Positions 11,036 to 22,621 of a DNA stretch of 64,000 bases are shown one piece after another; the stretch's first letter is position 1; each line of letters starts with the position of its first letter. Origin of the DNA: Hepsetus odoe (lineage: Eukaryota > Chordata > Actinopteri > Characiformes > Hepsetidae). The position numbers and the translations under genes were made by a program. The DNA lies in the NCBI GenBank assembly GCA_017165825.1, contig CM029376.1, forward strand, positions 21,624,558-21,688,557. Direction: 5' to 3'. The notes under the pieces are model-generated. The model saw only the letters and a program-made list of their open reading frames with translations. It did not search any database and was not told the DNA's origin.

Positions 11036-14000
11036 TCATGAACTTTAAAAAAGAACTTAATGTAAACGTCCATCCATCCATTTTTTGCCGCTTGTCCCAA
11101 ACGGGGTCGCGGGGGAGTGCTGGTGTCCAACCCAGCGCACACAGGGCGAGGACGGGGGGCGCACCCTGGACAGGTCGCCAGCCCATCGCAGGGAGAATGT
11201 AAACGTTCTTAGAAAAAGTGCTATATTGGTCAAAAAAGAAATTATGTGAAGGTCATTTGTACTCATATTTTCTATAATAAAATTTCTCTTTAGGGAAATG
11301 TTTCTTGCATGGCATTGCTTAAAGAACTGGGTTTGGCCTTGGACTTTTTAAAATTGTGTAGGTTCTTTAACAATTTAAGGTTTCCTAAAACCACACGGCC
11401 ACCCCAAAAACCATCTGTAGGAACCTTTATTTTTAAAATTAGAAATTAAGATTTTAGAAGATCTGTGATTCAAAGTATCCTAATGCTTCCCAAAAGGCAA
11501 TCTTATCATAAAAAAAATATTTTGATTAACTTTGTGGACAAAATCATGGCTTTGACCAGTTCTGTGCATTAACTCCACTCTATTGTATAAATGTCTTCTC
11601 TGCACTGCAGTGGAAAGAAAGCAATTTAATGTTTGAACTAATTTATGACTTGAAGGCCAGAGAGAGGCTGCCCTGGCTCGCAAAAAGCCATACAGAGAGA
11701 GGATTAATAATAGAGGAGAGGCTGCAGTCCTGAGCTGAAGAGATCGATCTCAGAAGAGCGAACAGAGGATGCAGCATAGTAGAGCTGTGTGTGAAAATAT
11801 ACGAGAAGTGGGCAGCATCAGCAACTCTGCTGAAGGTAAAGCTTTTCCATGACAGAATATATGTGAAATAATATGTGAAATATTTATGGATGCACACTTA
11901 CCATATGCCTCTGGCATCTGGCCAATCCCTTGCCATTCCGGCACATGTCAGAAGTGGTGAAACTGGCTTATCAAACAGGAAATGATCCTGTGGGACCAAA
12001 CAGGTGAAATTCATGTCACCATGGAAACAAGAGCTTTCCACATGCTCTTGTTCAGAGAGCAAATCTCTTGTCAGTAATATAGAATAGGGTTTGTTCCTAT
12101 TTTACACAAGCTGACACTTAGCTCATTAACACAGAGACTCATTACCATGTGGAGGCGCTACTGTTGCACTGGGATTAAGGCTAAATTTGCAGCTTTACTA
12201 TCTGTACCCAGAGGTCTCAGAACGCAACTGGAGCTGCATTCACCGTAAGTGGGGCAGATGACGGAGTTCTTCAAATGTATGGGCCTGGGAGGCATTTACA
12301 TTATCTGCTTAGTGCTCTCCTCTAAATGCTGCAGGACTGGTGGTTTTTAAATACATCTATTAGAATGGAATTTGACTAAATTAGGAGGAACATATTCAAA
12401 AACAAAATATTGAAACAATTTGCTGTTATACAATCAAAAAATGAATCAATATTTCACAATGATTGCAACTGTATTATATGATGAAGCGAAAACATCATCC
12501 CTTGGAACAAAACCTTATGTTGCAACCCCTCCCCCTTCAGTGAATCCCCGCTCTGCATCCCCAGAATACTGATCACTCTGGCACTAGCCTTGCCCATAAC
12601 CCAGTCACCCCCAGGTGGCTGGGATTCATTTAATATGCATCCTTGAGCAAACAACCAGTATTGTGTGACGCCTCTTGTCTTGTGCAAGTATGTCATTTTC
12701 ACATACTGTTTCCTGTTTGCTACCTTGTTTTTTTACCTATTACCTGTGTTTTTTACTGGAAAATGGGAAAAAAACATTCTAATTTAATGGTAATTAAGGT
12801 ATAAAGATATTCTAATTTTGTACCATAAATATTGGTCCATTCCTGAATATCTGACACAGTTTCTTTGTAAAACTTTTATACGTACATCAATTAGCTGCTG
12901 CTGCTCCTCTTCGGTCATCTCTGTTAGGCTGTAGTATTTTCCGGTGAGGTCACCATGCAGGCCACCCAAAGCACTGACCGCAACCCGCTCCACCTCCCTG
13001 CGCTCTGCTCGCGTGCATGCTGGTGGCAGGCTCAGGCCCCGGATACTCCGTCCCGTACGCACACGCGACGACAGCACATACTTATCATCAAAATGTCCAG
13101 ACCGTATCTAATGGGAGAAACAATGTAGGTTTCTGAAAAAGCTCAAAATGTAATGTATGTAACGGCAGTCATTTCCAGTAGGAATGTGCTCAGAAATGTT
13201 TTTTCATGCTGTGTTGTATTTATTACTGAGTTATTAGAAGAGCAGAACTGAGTCGGCAGTTTAAAATTCCAGTTACCTTACTGGCATCGAGGTCAGTGGG
13301 ATGTTTCATGTTGCGGGGGTCGTAGCCGTTGTGTCTCTCCATGATGACAGGGTCGAAAAGATCAGCGAACACCTGCCAGGTAATAAAAGACATTGACATT
13401 GGCTTTTTTTTTTTTTTTTTGCTTTGTTTAACTGATTAACCACAGATCCATATTAAAAGAATATGTTCCTCACAGCCAGTGAATACTGATCGGGTGTCTA
13501 AAACCATAAAAGACCTTGGACCACAAGGCGGCACTATTTTTAACGTAGAAAAAATTGGGAGCTTCACTCTTAAGGCCTGAGAATGACCTCTGACCTCATA
13601 AGACTCCTCGTCTCCTGCCACCATTCCCACAGTCTTAATGAAGGGATGGCCTGGGTTGTCCACACCGGTCTGAATGGCTTCATCGAGTGTATATCCATTT
13701 GGAGTGGTTTTTTCACACAGTTTGGCGTAGATGGCAGGTGTCAGGTGACTGGCCATGCAGTTGTTATGTTTTCGTAAATCTGGATATTCTGCACTGTTGG
13801 GGGAGAGAGCAGGGTTTAGAGACGTGACAGGCTTCATGCAAGGGCGTGTAAGAGCTGCACATGATTCAATCAGGAACGGAGGGAGTGGATCCAGGGAGTA
13901 TGGAGCACAATACAGTCACACACAAAGGGCTTTAAATGGGGCAACTGGGAGGCATATAGGCAAAAAGACTCTTTTCATTTAATATACCATGAACAATGGC

Positions 14001-14565
14001 TTGGAGCAGCAAATCCAGATTACAATTTGCAGAAACTGGCCATATGGCTTATAATAATCAGATCACAGCGAGGCTGGGACTCTGAGACGTCGTGACAGCA
14101 GCGTGGTGCAGAATGGAGTCCAGCACTACAGAGGAATTTCCATTAGAGTCATATGTCTGCTGAGGACTGGATCCTTCTCTAGGAACCTTTTCACATTTCT
14201 TTCACTGGGACCGCATAAGGCAGAAAGGGGCACGCAATTAGTGCAGCAGATCATTAAAACAGCATATTGCTGCAGTCCCAGCGCAGCATTTCCGTTGGGT
14301 TTTCGTTGTGGAAAGGCTGCGTTTTGTGTTAAAGTGAGTGCAGTTTAGAAAGCCCGGCTCATGTGCAGTGATGATGGGTTTTCATTGTTCGTGCCATCAG
14401 CGGAGCGGCTCACCTGGCGGGATACACTCTCCGGACCTGCGCTCCTGCGCTGACGGGCTGCTCCCTGCTCAGCAGGACCCCCGCGGCCAGAGAGCCCGCG
14501 CCCACCAGAGACAGGATGCCCACATTCCTCCTGGAGGACAAAATCCTGGCGAAGCTGCTGGCCAT
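8905..14565 (-). CDS. ckmt1: Mitochondrial (ubiquitous type) creatine kinase
   Basis: Nine coding exons on the minus strand: 14565-14414, 13793-13595, 13372-13277, 13107-12886, 11987-11902, 10790-10667, 10221-10087, 9817-9692 and 9015-8905. All have GT..AG borders and total 416 aa, close to the vertebrate length of 417. The enzyme transfers phosphate between ATP and creatine in the intermembrane space. Residues 1-38 form a basic transit peptide ([13 protein letters not shown]). The kinase body includes [39 protein letters not shown], the [18 protein letters not shown] region and [10 protein letters not shown] with the reactive Cys at about 317. The C terminus is [20 protein letters not shown] acceptor at 14630-14629 suggests a separate non-coding first exon. 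Adjacency to pdia3 matches the tetrapod order. It is divergent from aen, about 6 kb away. Confidence 0.97.
10965..11030. repeat. TA/TG microsatellite in ckmt1 intron 5
   Basis: About 66 bp of alternating TA with TG variants at the left end; it produces poly-YI open frames with no coding meaning. Confidence 0.9.
11069..11193. repeat. Interspersed repeat fragment (CCATCCATCC type)
   Basis: Starts CCATCCATCCATTTTTTGCC, continues through a GGTCGCGGGGGAG motif and ends CCTGGACAGGTCGCCAGCCC, a very common teleost LINE/SINE tail. Lies inside ckmt1 intron 5. It is much more GC-rich than its surroundings. Confidence 0.7.
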
Positions 14566-14756
14566 GACAAACTCTTCAGTCCGATGTGAAGCGAAGAATG
14601 GAAAGGCGCCTTGGTGTCCGGTGTTCGTCTGAAAGAATAGAGACGGAGAAGGGAGGGGGCAGAGTTTTTCTTTTACCACCGGTTTTCAGACCAGATCCAT
14701 CTTTTGTGTTTGATTGGGTTAAGAGTAAAAGCCGCCAGTGCAGGAGGAGCTGCTAA

Positions 14757-14914
14757 CCAATCAGAGTGCAGGAGTAAAACACTACAAGCTAATCAGAACG
14801 CACAAGGGACAGGGTGCCAGCCAATCAGAGTACAGAAGGAGCATTGTACTATCCAATCAAAGCGCAGGAGGGCCTAGAACTAGCCAATCAGAGCGAAGAG
14901 CCTACACATAAAAT
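14757..14914. promoter_or_regulatory. Five-unit CCAAT-box tandem array upstream of ckmt1
   Basis: CCAATCAGAG-type cores begin at 14757, 14789 (CTAATCAGAA), 14821, 14853 (CCAATCAAAG) and 14884, so the period is 32, 32, 32 and 31 bp. The flanks of each core are partly conserved (a GCAGGAG-like motif follows). A further reverse CCAAT lies near 14711. NF-Y binds CCAAT; 32 bp is close to three helical turns, so the sites would lie on one DNA face. The array begins about 190 bp upstream of the ckmt1 ATG. Confidence 0.7.
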
Positions 14915-15048
14915 ACTAGTGGCGGGAAAAAGAACGCCTTGCTGCTGCGTCTCCTAGCAACAGAAAACTATAGATTTACTTTCCGTGACCATATGTGGTT
15001 GCTGATCGTTTTACAGGCCAAAAATTTGGTCAACAGTATTATCATTAC

Positions 15049-15120
15049 AATAGAATAGAATAGAATAATCTTTATTGACATTGTTTTCAGGTAAAAGGAC
15101 AAACGAATAGAAACGGAAAC
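15049..15120. mobile_element. LINE 3' tail fragment (TAGAA repeats)
   Basis: Tandem TAGAA units are followed by TAATCTTTATTGACATTGTT, which resembles the reversed 3' end of teleost L2-like LINEs. No coding part remains. Confidence 0.5.
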
Positions 15121-15777
15121 AAACAAACAAACAACAGCAGCGTGAGGATAAAGTTATAGCAGCATGATTTCGAGGTAACTTGCGCTTAAAGGTCAAATAT
15201 ATAAATATATGAGAATAATAAAAATACTTTAATGAATGTCGCTCTGTCCAGTCTCTCCCATTGTGCCTTAAATAATGAAATAATTCTAAAAATGTATGAA
15301 AATATCATGTCCGAGCCAGGAACTCTTCAACTTCATCTAAAAAAAGATATCTATCATTTACTCTGGAGTATCGTCCATTTCAGCTTGCTTTTTTTTTTTT
15401 TTTTTTTTTTTTTGAGCTTTCTTTTACTATACAATACTCTGTTTATCATGGTAATGGTTATGTGTTATTTAGACTAAGACTAAATTATTCTGACGTTGAA
15501 GCCAACCATTTGGAGAGCAGGGGGCGTGGCTTCAGGATTACGGGTGGGGAAAAAATCGTGCTGAACGAGACCAGGAATTTCTGGCAATGTGGTTGAGAAC
15601 TGAGATCTGCTTGGTGAGTCAGATCCTCCGTGTAGCCTGCCGCTCCCTTCTCTTAGTCCAAACCAAACCCAGAGAAGAAACCAGAAAGACTCTGCTGAAG
15701 GAGCTCTGAGCGTTTCCGGATACTCCACAGACTGAGGGCACGTGTTGATCAGTGGAGGGAAAGCACACGTGTCCTTC

Positions 15778-15885
15778 ATGGACCCATGTGTCAGATCCTG
15801 TAGTCCCAGCCCAGAGGATTTTATCAGATATATCAGACAGAACTTTATCACAGCCTCCGGGTTTTACAGAAATGACAAAGCAGGA
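15778..15885 (+). other. Candidate coding exon, unidentified
   Basis: An ATG with G at +4 opens 36 codons (MDPCVRSCSPSPEDF, then IRYIRQNFITASGFYRN, DKAG) ending exactly at a GTAAGT donor. The surrounding 400 bp is less AT-rich than the flanks. I do not recognise the protein and found no convincing downstream exon before aen, so this may be chance. Confidence 0.2.
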
Positions 15886-16547
15886 GTAAGTGTGCAGGGG
15901 TGGGAGGAGGTTGGGGAAATCAGATCAGGTATATCCGAGAAGCTGCCTCTCAGTCAACAGCATCCTTAAACGGGACACTGAATATAAAGCAGTGTGCTAC
16001 AAAGTTCACTCTTGCACATGCGCAGGAGTGTCAAGAGAACAAACTGGTTGAGTAGTAACATATAATAGAGCACATATAATACTTATAACATATAATAGAG
16101 TAGTTTTTTTTCAAAATGACAATACAAATCTTTTTAATAAAGTTAGGAACTTTTAAAAGTACTTTTCTGTCTAATCCATTTTAACCACATTTTCTAATTT
16201 GGAGCTGAATTTCACATCTTTGTCTTTTGAGCGTTGGCATCTTGGTGCTTTTACTGTGATTTATAGTTTTTAAAATATTTTTTTTGGCTACTTTTACCTC
16301 TTTTAAAGTCTGCATTAAAACACTCCCTCCTGAGTGCGTCAGGCCTCGTGTATTAGCAGAGGTCAGAGTAACCTTCCAGTGTCATACATACACACCTACC
16401 TGCTACACTGACCTGCTTTGAAGTGCATTGTATTTAAGCAGATCTGGTTCATCTGCAACACTGAGACACACTTATTGTCTGTGGTAATAAGGAGGGTTGT
16501 TCGTTCAGATACAGATCTGTAAATGGTAATTCCCTGTTAATTCCCTG

Positions 16548-16548
<1 letters not shown>

Positions 16549-16602
<54 letters not shown>
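16549..16602. repeat. TA microsatellite
   Basis: Uninterrupted (TA)n of about 54 bp. Confidence 0.9.
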
Positions 16603-16606
<4 letters not shown>

Positions 16607-17479
16607 CCAAGACCTATAATAATCCTTACATCCAGGTTTAATATATACATAAGCCAAACACAGCAATCAGTTAATAAATTAAGGAACTTAGTGAAGGCGC
16701 TGCAATCTTTCAAATAAAGCCTCTATACCATAAGGCTGTGCTTAATTGTTGGAAGCAGGAAATGCAATTGAGCGGTTTGCTGATCAAAGTTCATGTATGC
16801 ATAGCACAGTGACAGCCTAATCATTTATCATTGAGTAAGGTTTGACCAGACTGCGTTCTAAATGTAGTTGTGGAAATTTTTACAGGGAAGAACTTTTCAG
16901 ACAGGCACAGTTCCCCAGATGGCACACACTCACTGTATGAGTGCCTGGGAAAAGGTTTAAGAAAACATGAACGTTACAGAGGGATCCACATGAGAGTTAA
17001 TCATACACAGGGAAAGAATTACAAAGATTAGTTTATTCAGAACTTAAATTAACTTACTGTCTGATGAGGCCAGCCCTATCTCCTGTAGCAGCCACCTGGT
17101 ACCGGTGAGCACCTGCCTTGTGTGAATGAGAGGAGGGAAGAAGGTGTGACTTCACTTTATCAGGATATTGGGAGGCCAAAAAGTTTTAACCCTTAATGCT
17201 CCAACAGCATTTAGACCCTGGAATTTTTGCTGAAGTCCTAGCGCTTCTTCCCTTTGTGATTTTAGTGATGGGTAATGAAATGAAATGGTCAACAACAAGT
17301 TCTTCTTAGACTTTGTAGAAGCTACATTCCAAAAAGCATTTATCAGATTTAAAAGATGAATGTATTAACAAAACAATTTATTAACATTTTAATCAAAACC
17401 ATGTGTTAGATCATTGTGCCACTACTGGCTTCTCAAAAGCACATACTCGTCCCAATGGGAAAAAAAACATGATCCTTAG

Positions 17480-17620
17480 TGCAGGGGTCCCTAACGTTAG
17501 ACATGGATTCACCAGCAGAGTTTGGTAGTCCTCACACAATTTAGTGACTGAGCAGGTAAATTAACAAACTGTCCTGGACACCAGCGCTCTGGGACTGGAG
17601 TTAGAGACCCATCTCTCAGA
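17480..17620. repeat. Degraded dispersed repeat
   Basis: GCAGGGGTCCCTAACGTTAG and later CTGTCCTGGACACCAGCG with GGACTGGAGTTAGAGACCC resemble a common teleost repeat that begins GGGGTCCCCAA. Confidence 0.4.
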
Positions 17621-19509
17621 AGAATGAAAGTATGAGGTATGAAATGGAGTGATGTGGATTATTGGATCATATTGTACTTGTTTTCTCTGCATCTGCAGAG
17701 GTTTTTCTCATGTAAAAGACAAAGCAGTCCTTCAGCCCACCCTGTCCTGCCCCTTCCAACCCACACAGACTGCTCCCAGCAAATGGGCCTTTTCTATTTC
17801 TCCACTTTTCTTACTAAAAAACTGACTCAGCATCAGCAACAAGTTCTGGAATCACCAGACACAACATTAAACTTTCTTATAAGCACATACGTTCACATTT
17901 AGTGTTGGACTGTATTTGTCTTTACATGTGAAGATCTTTATACTTTTAAAAGATTTAAAAACAAATGAAACATGGTTCTATAGCGAATTGAATCATTCTT
18001 CTAAGGCAGTTTCCCACTGTATTTTTAGAGTGTAGATTTGGAAATTACATTCCTACATTGAAAAATGTTGGTCCTGGTGTAATCGTTGTTAAGGTCAGTA
18101 TGGTAAAGGTTAAAGTCATGTGTTTCTTATGTTGCATTTTGATTGGCTAATCCTCCTCCACATCATAATCAAAAAGCTTGCCGGTTTTTACCTTCGATAC
18201 TGTAATCACATTCCCTATGACATAATCTTCCTCCAAAGAAACTCTACATCACTTATCTACACCGTTCAGCTTTAAACCTGCCATAAAACTGGGCCACTGT
18301 GCTTTACACACCCTCTGCTGCTCAAAGGTAAATAAGAGGACTGGTTACACTGCACGTAGGCAGCTGAGAGAATACTCATCTAAACACTCAACATAATTAT
18401 ATGTCTGGTTGGCTGAATGAATACATGCCCCTTTAAACAGCAATGGAAGTTTGATTCATATGCTGTTCTAAAGAGTTTTGTTTTGGGTATAAATCTTTGG
18501 AGGTAATCATTAAAGAAGAGTAAACACTATTTTATTCGGTCTAGGTGAACTCAAAATGCAGGAACGGGTAAAGAGTCCAGGTAGATCTAACTGATGTGCC
18601 CAAGCACTCTGACAAACACACAACTGTACAAACTATGATTGTATTTTGGAGCATTTCTGCATTATTACTTTTAAGTCCATCACAAAAGCAAGATCCTGGC
18701 ACTGCCCCTTCCTTCTATGCATGAGAATTACTGCAGAACAGGAAAAGGCCTGAAATAATATTACAGCGTGCTGACCCCTCCCCCTGGTGGCCATCATCGG
18801 TAATACATCAGTAAATCAGAATATCTGTTAAAGGAAGATTATCAGGCATGAACTGCTATTTGGGCGGTGACAGGGATTCTTTTATCAAACCACAAATTTT
18901 CCACGAAAGATTTGTTAAATTGGTTTCCAAGTTGAATTAAAAAAGACTAATATACCGCTAAAGTGGGTTTAGCACTGTTTGTTAGCTGTCGTGCTGTTTA
19001 TTGTGGAAAAGAAAAGCCGTCTGAGCCAAAAGCCTGCGTTAGTGCCCGGCTGTGGCCAGCAGGGGGCGCCCAAGAGCGCCACACAAGAAAGCTTGATTTT
19101 ACAATTACTATTTTTTTAATATAATAAATCAAAATAATTTTTGTTGTTATTTTTATCGAGGAAATGTGTTATCAGTAGCTGAATATAGCCTCTATCAACA
19201 CAAAAAAATTCAAACACGATAACCTGAAAAACAACTGAGAGCCTCATCCACATTTATGCACAAGGTTCGCACCAGAATCAGTTCAGAATCTTCTTCAGGA
19301 TGCTGCTTTTACACACCCAGGCGGGGAGATCAGATAAAAATAAAATATAGAAGTAAAAAAATAAAGTACAAAAAAAACACTATAACTTCTCAGGAAAAGT
19401 ACTTTGTAGCAAGAAACTCCTATTTACACTATATAAATTGTTCTTATATACTGTGTAACTTGTATAAAAACTGTTTCATACGTAAATAGTGAATTTAAAA
19501 AGGTAAATA

Positions 19510-19595
19510 CTGTACAGCTTCCTCAGGATGAACAACTAGGACTCAAACCCACAATCTTTGGGTCTAGTCCTCAACCACTAAGCCACTTCTGCCCC
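19510..19595 (-). mobile_element. SINE head fragment
   Basis: On the minus strand GGGGCAGAAGTGGCTTAGTG (A box) and GGGTTTGAGTCC (B box) match the tRNA-like head of the SINE at 5659-5903. The body is missing. Confidence 0.65.
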
Positions 19596-20027
19596 AAACC
19601 TGCAAATATGTGGAATTAGAAATAATTTAAAAAACTTTTTTTTTATCGTGTTACAACTATTTGTGTCATTGTAACAGAAAAATAGATTTATTCAGCTTTA
19701 CTGGTCTTTAAACGGCCTGTCATTGAAGCAGTTTTTCAGGCCACCTGCTGGTCTTTCTGTGCACAGAACCAAAAATAATATTATACATTTCCTTCCCATG
19801 TACACATTCGTGTTAGCAGATTCAGCAGATTCAGCGGATTCACGGATGAACAGCGTTTACACTGACACTATGTTTTTAGCTGGGTCACAATGAATGAATA
19901 CTGATCCTTTTAAACTGGCGATGTTTTGGCGCAATCCGTTCTGGTTGGCACAGAGTGACGTCAATGGTAACAGCCAATCAGAGTTCGGTGCGTTCACAGC
20001 CCTTCGACCAATAGCGTTTCAGGACAG

Positions 20028-20047
20028 GGAGCTGCCTGGACATGTTC
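20028..20047 (+). promoter_or_regulatory. p53-type response element at the aen first exon
   Basis: Two decamers abut with no spacer: GGAGCTGCCT (8 of 10 against RRRCWWGYYY, weak core) and GGACATGTTC (10 of 10, core CATG). They lie about 50 bp before the donor of the presumed non-coding first exon. Family knowledge: AEN is a direct p53 target. Binding here is inferred. Confidence 0.5.
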
Positions 20048-20093
20048 CATCTTTAGTCCTCCGCGAGAGCGGCTCCACGTGGCTGCGCTGGAG
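20048..20093 (+). other. aen: End of presumed non-coding exon 1 of aen
   Basis: GCTGGAG then GTGAGT gives a strong donor at 20094. Acceptor TTTTGCAG at 20538-20545 would join it to the coding exon. The 5' limit is unknown and may lie upstream of 20028. Confidence 0.55.
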
Positions 20094-20545
20094 GTGAGTT
20101 TTTTCCCTTTATTAGAAATATACCTGGTTTTTACATTTGTGTTCGACTTATTGCACGTACACGGATTTTAAGCTCGCATTTTTTGAGGGTCAATGTATTT
20201 TTTCCTCAAGGTTTGTCTGAACATCAGCTCCTTATTCATGTTAACTACCGACACTAGCGGGGGTTAGCTGTCGTTGGCCATTTTCACATAATGTTCTCTT
20301 AAGAGTCTCAACAATATATTGAATTAATGTTTATATTCAGGAAATGGGACATTAGTTTGATGTGAACTGCGTTCAGGCAACGTAGAAATTATATTGTATT
20401 TTTGACACTACTGCCTTTTGTTATTAGCTAGCCAGGTGGCTAACTTCAGCTCTGTGAGGTTACTGAGCCACACAGATGGACTGTTTTCATCTAATATTGC
20501 TTTTTTTTGGTTGGTCAATGTTCCATTGCCTTTTCTGTTTTGCAG

Positions 20546-21837
20546 ATGCAGCTTCACAAACTGGCAGGAGTGTGTGATCCAGTTCCTGGTGGAGCTTCCC
20601 AGAATAACTGGGGACCCCTGAATGTAGAACCAGCTGCTGTTCCTTCTCTACTAGCAAATAGATCAGTCTGGAGGAAATCCAGAAAAAATAAAAACAGAAA
20701 GGAAAACAATATTGGAATGTGTTGTGAACTTGAAAAAATGAATAAAAGAAAGTCTAGTCAGTGTCTGGATGAAGACACCAGAGAAACCAGCTCCTCACAT
20801 TCTGACAGCCCACACTTCAGACTTGAAGTTCCTTCAGGAACTTCATCTAAAAGCACACAACATACAAAATCCAAAAGGGCCAAAATGGCTACACCCACTG
20901 ATGTAAGAACTGCCAAGTCAGCCTGCTTGTTCAGTGATCGCTGGGAAGTTGACAGCGGCTTTTCTTCAGAGACCAGCCCTCCTACCAGTGGCCGTAGTTC
21001 ACCTTGCTTTGGAATAAACCCCTCAGTTCTGGTGGCCATGGACTGTGAAATGGTGGGGACTGGCCCTAATGGACAGTGTAGTGAATTGGCCCGATGTAGT
21101 ATATTAAATTATTATGGAACTGTGATTTATGATAAGTATATTATGCCTCGCCATCCAGTTACAAACTACCGAACGCGATGGAGTGGTATCAAGGAGGAGC
21201 ACTTAAAACAGGCGTTGCCTTATGAGGAAGCAAGGAAAGAGGTATGAAGGACCATTGAGGCCCATGTTAATTAAAAGCAACTTAAGTTACAATATTACAA
21301 TATACTTATTGGTGCTCTACTATTTCCACAGATACTCCAAATCCTTAAAGGAAAGGTTATAATCGGCCATGCCTTGCATAATGACTTCAGGGCCCTCCAC
21401 ATCACCGTACCTCCTATGATGATAAGAGATACTTCTTCAATGCAACTGCTGCGGCAGCTGTATGGTGCTCCTAAAAATCTTATCTCCCTGAAAAGGCTGG
21501 CCAGTAAGCTTCTCAATAGAAGCATACAGGTGTGTTTATTTATTTTTAAGGATTCCATACATTGAATGAATTACTAAGGAGTGGAATTTAGCTTTTTTTC
21601 CCCCATGGCTTGTCATTAAATCTGGTATTTTTTCTCCCCAATCAGACTGGTGGAGCTGGTCACTGTTCTGTAGAGGATGCCCTTGCTACACTGGACCTCT
21701 ACAAGCTGGTAGAAGAACAATGGGAAAAGTCCCTACAGGCTCACATCCATGTTTTTGTCAAAGAGCCTGACCCCTCCCTGGAACAGTACATGGAGGACCA
21801 GTATTGGCCAGAGAGTATGACAGACAGCGACCAATGA
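20546..21837 (+). CDS. aen: Apoptosis-enhancing nuclease (ISG20-like DEDDh exonuclease)
   Basis: Three coding exons: 20546-21241, 21332-21529 and 21646-21837, all in phase 0, giving 361 aa. The start chosen is the ATG that abuts the TTTTGCAG acceptor; later in-frame Met residues exist near residues 58 and 65. Residues 1-160 are Ser/Lys-rich and poorly conserved with a basic run (RKSRKNKNRK), probably nuclear localisation. The exonuclease domain has motif I MDCEMVG (Asp166, Glu168), motif II HALHNDF (Asp250) and motif III GHCSVEDA (His304, Asp309), the full DEDDh set with Mg2+ ligands. RTRWSGI and the C-terminal EQYMEDQYWP are typical of AEN and separate it from isg20. It digests DNA and RNA and promotes apoptosis in the p53 response. 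Confidence 0.93.
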
Positions 21838-22615
21838 GAACCGTACATGCTTAGTATACTTGATTTATGCCAAGGTGTCAGTCGGGGGAAAGCAGATCGC
21901 AATCTATGCTAGGTAGCTTTCCATTTGTGATGCAAATGCAGAAGGAAATAATTTTGTTTGTGACATGAACAGAGTGTGCACTCTTAAAGAGTGATTATGA
22001 TTCACATGGCACATGGTTTAAGCAGTCATGGTACATTGTAGTTCTGTGCCTGAGGCACAGAGACATGCTTTTAACTACACTTTCAAGATGTCTATGTAAA
22101 GGTAATTTATCTTACCAATAAGGGACTATTAAATATTCACGATTAAGTGTTTTCTCAAATTAAGCAGACTACATTCGATTCTGACCCACTGATTCTAACA
22201 CACTCCTCTAACACTGAAGTGTATTAAAACTCATGAGAATCAACAGCACTCTCCTTAACAGATTTGCTAGCTATAAATCGTATTTTATCAAGGTTGAGTG
22301 AGTGGAATTGTACTACGCTATGTATACTAATGGAGATCTGGATCACATTATTTGTTGGTTTTTGTGAATGGTGCTTCTCAGTAATATTCAGTAATGTGAA
22401 AAGTCTCTTCTCAGAATATACTTGATTAGATGTTTTTATAACTTATAATCATTTCTATCAGTATTTGAGTTTGTTAGTTAAAAACAGATTGAAATGCTGT
22501 GAGTACACTTTAACCCTATGGGTGAATGTCATTACCAGTAATATGGTATTTGATACACATTGCGTAATGTTAAAATGTTACTTGATTGCTTATTTTGCTG
22601 GGTGGTTCACTAACC

Positions 22616-22621
22616 AATAAA
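22616..22621 (+). terminator. Polyadenylation signal AATAAA for aen
   Basis: AATAAA about 780 bp after the aen stop, followed by a GT-rich stretch. A plausible 3' end. Confidence 0.5.

Larger units (their letters stand above)
14915..20027. other. Spacer between ckmt1 and aen promoters
   Basis: No well-supported gene. It holds a LINE tail (15049-15120), a weak candidate exon (15778-15885), a TA microsatellite (16549-16602), a dispersed repeat fragment (17480-17620) and a SINE head (19510-19595). CCAAT boxes at about 19974 and 20008 lie just before the aen first exon. Confidence 0.65.

Noticed and set aside
19894..20097. 67-codon frame at aen exon 1 as an N-terminal extension
   Set aside because: It is not supported by similarity to AEN and it covers the promoter CCAAT boxes and p53-type site; more likely 5' flank or UTR.
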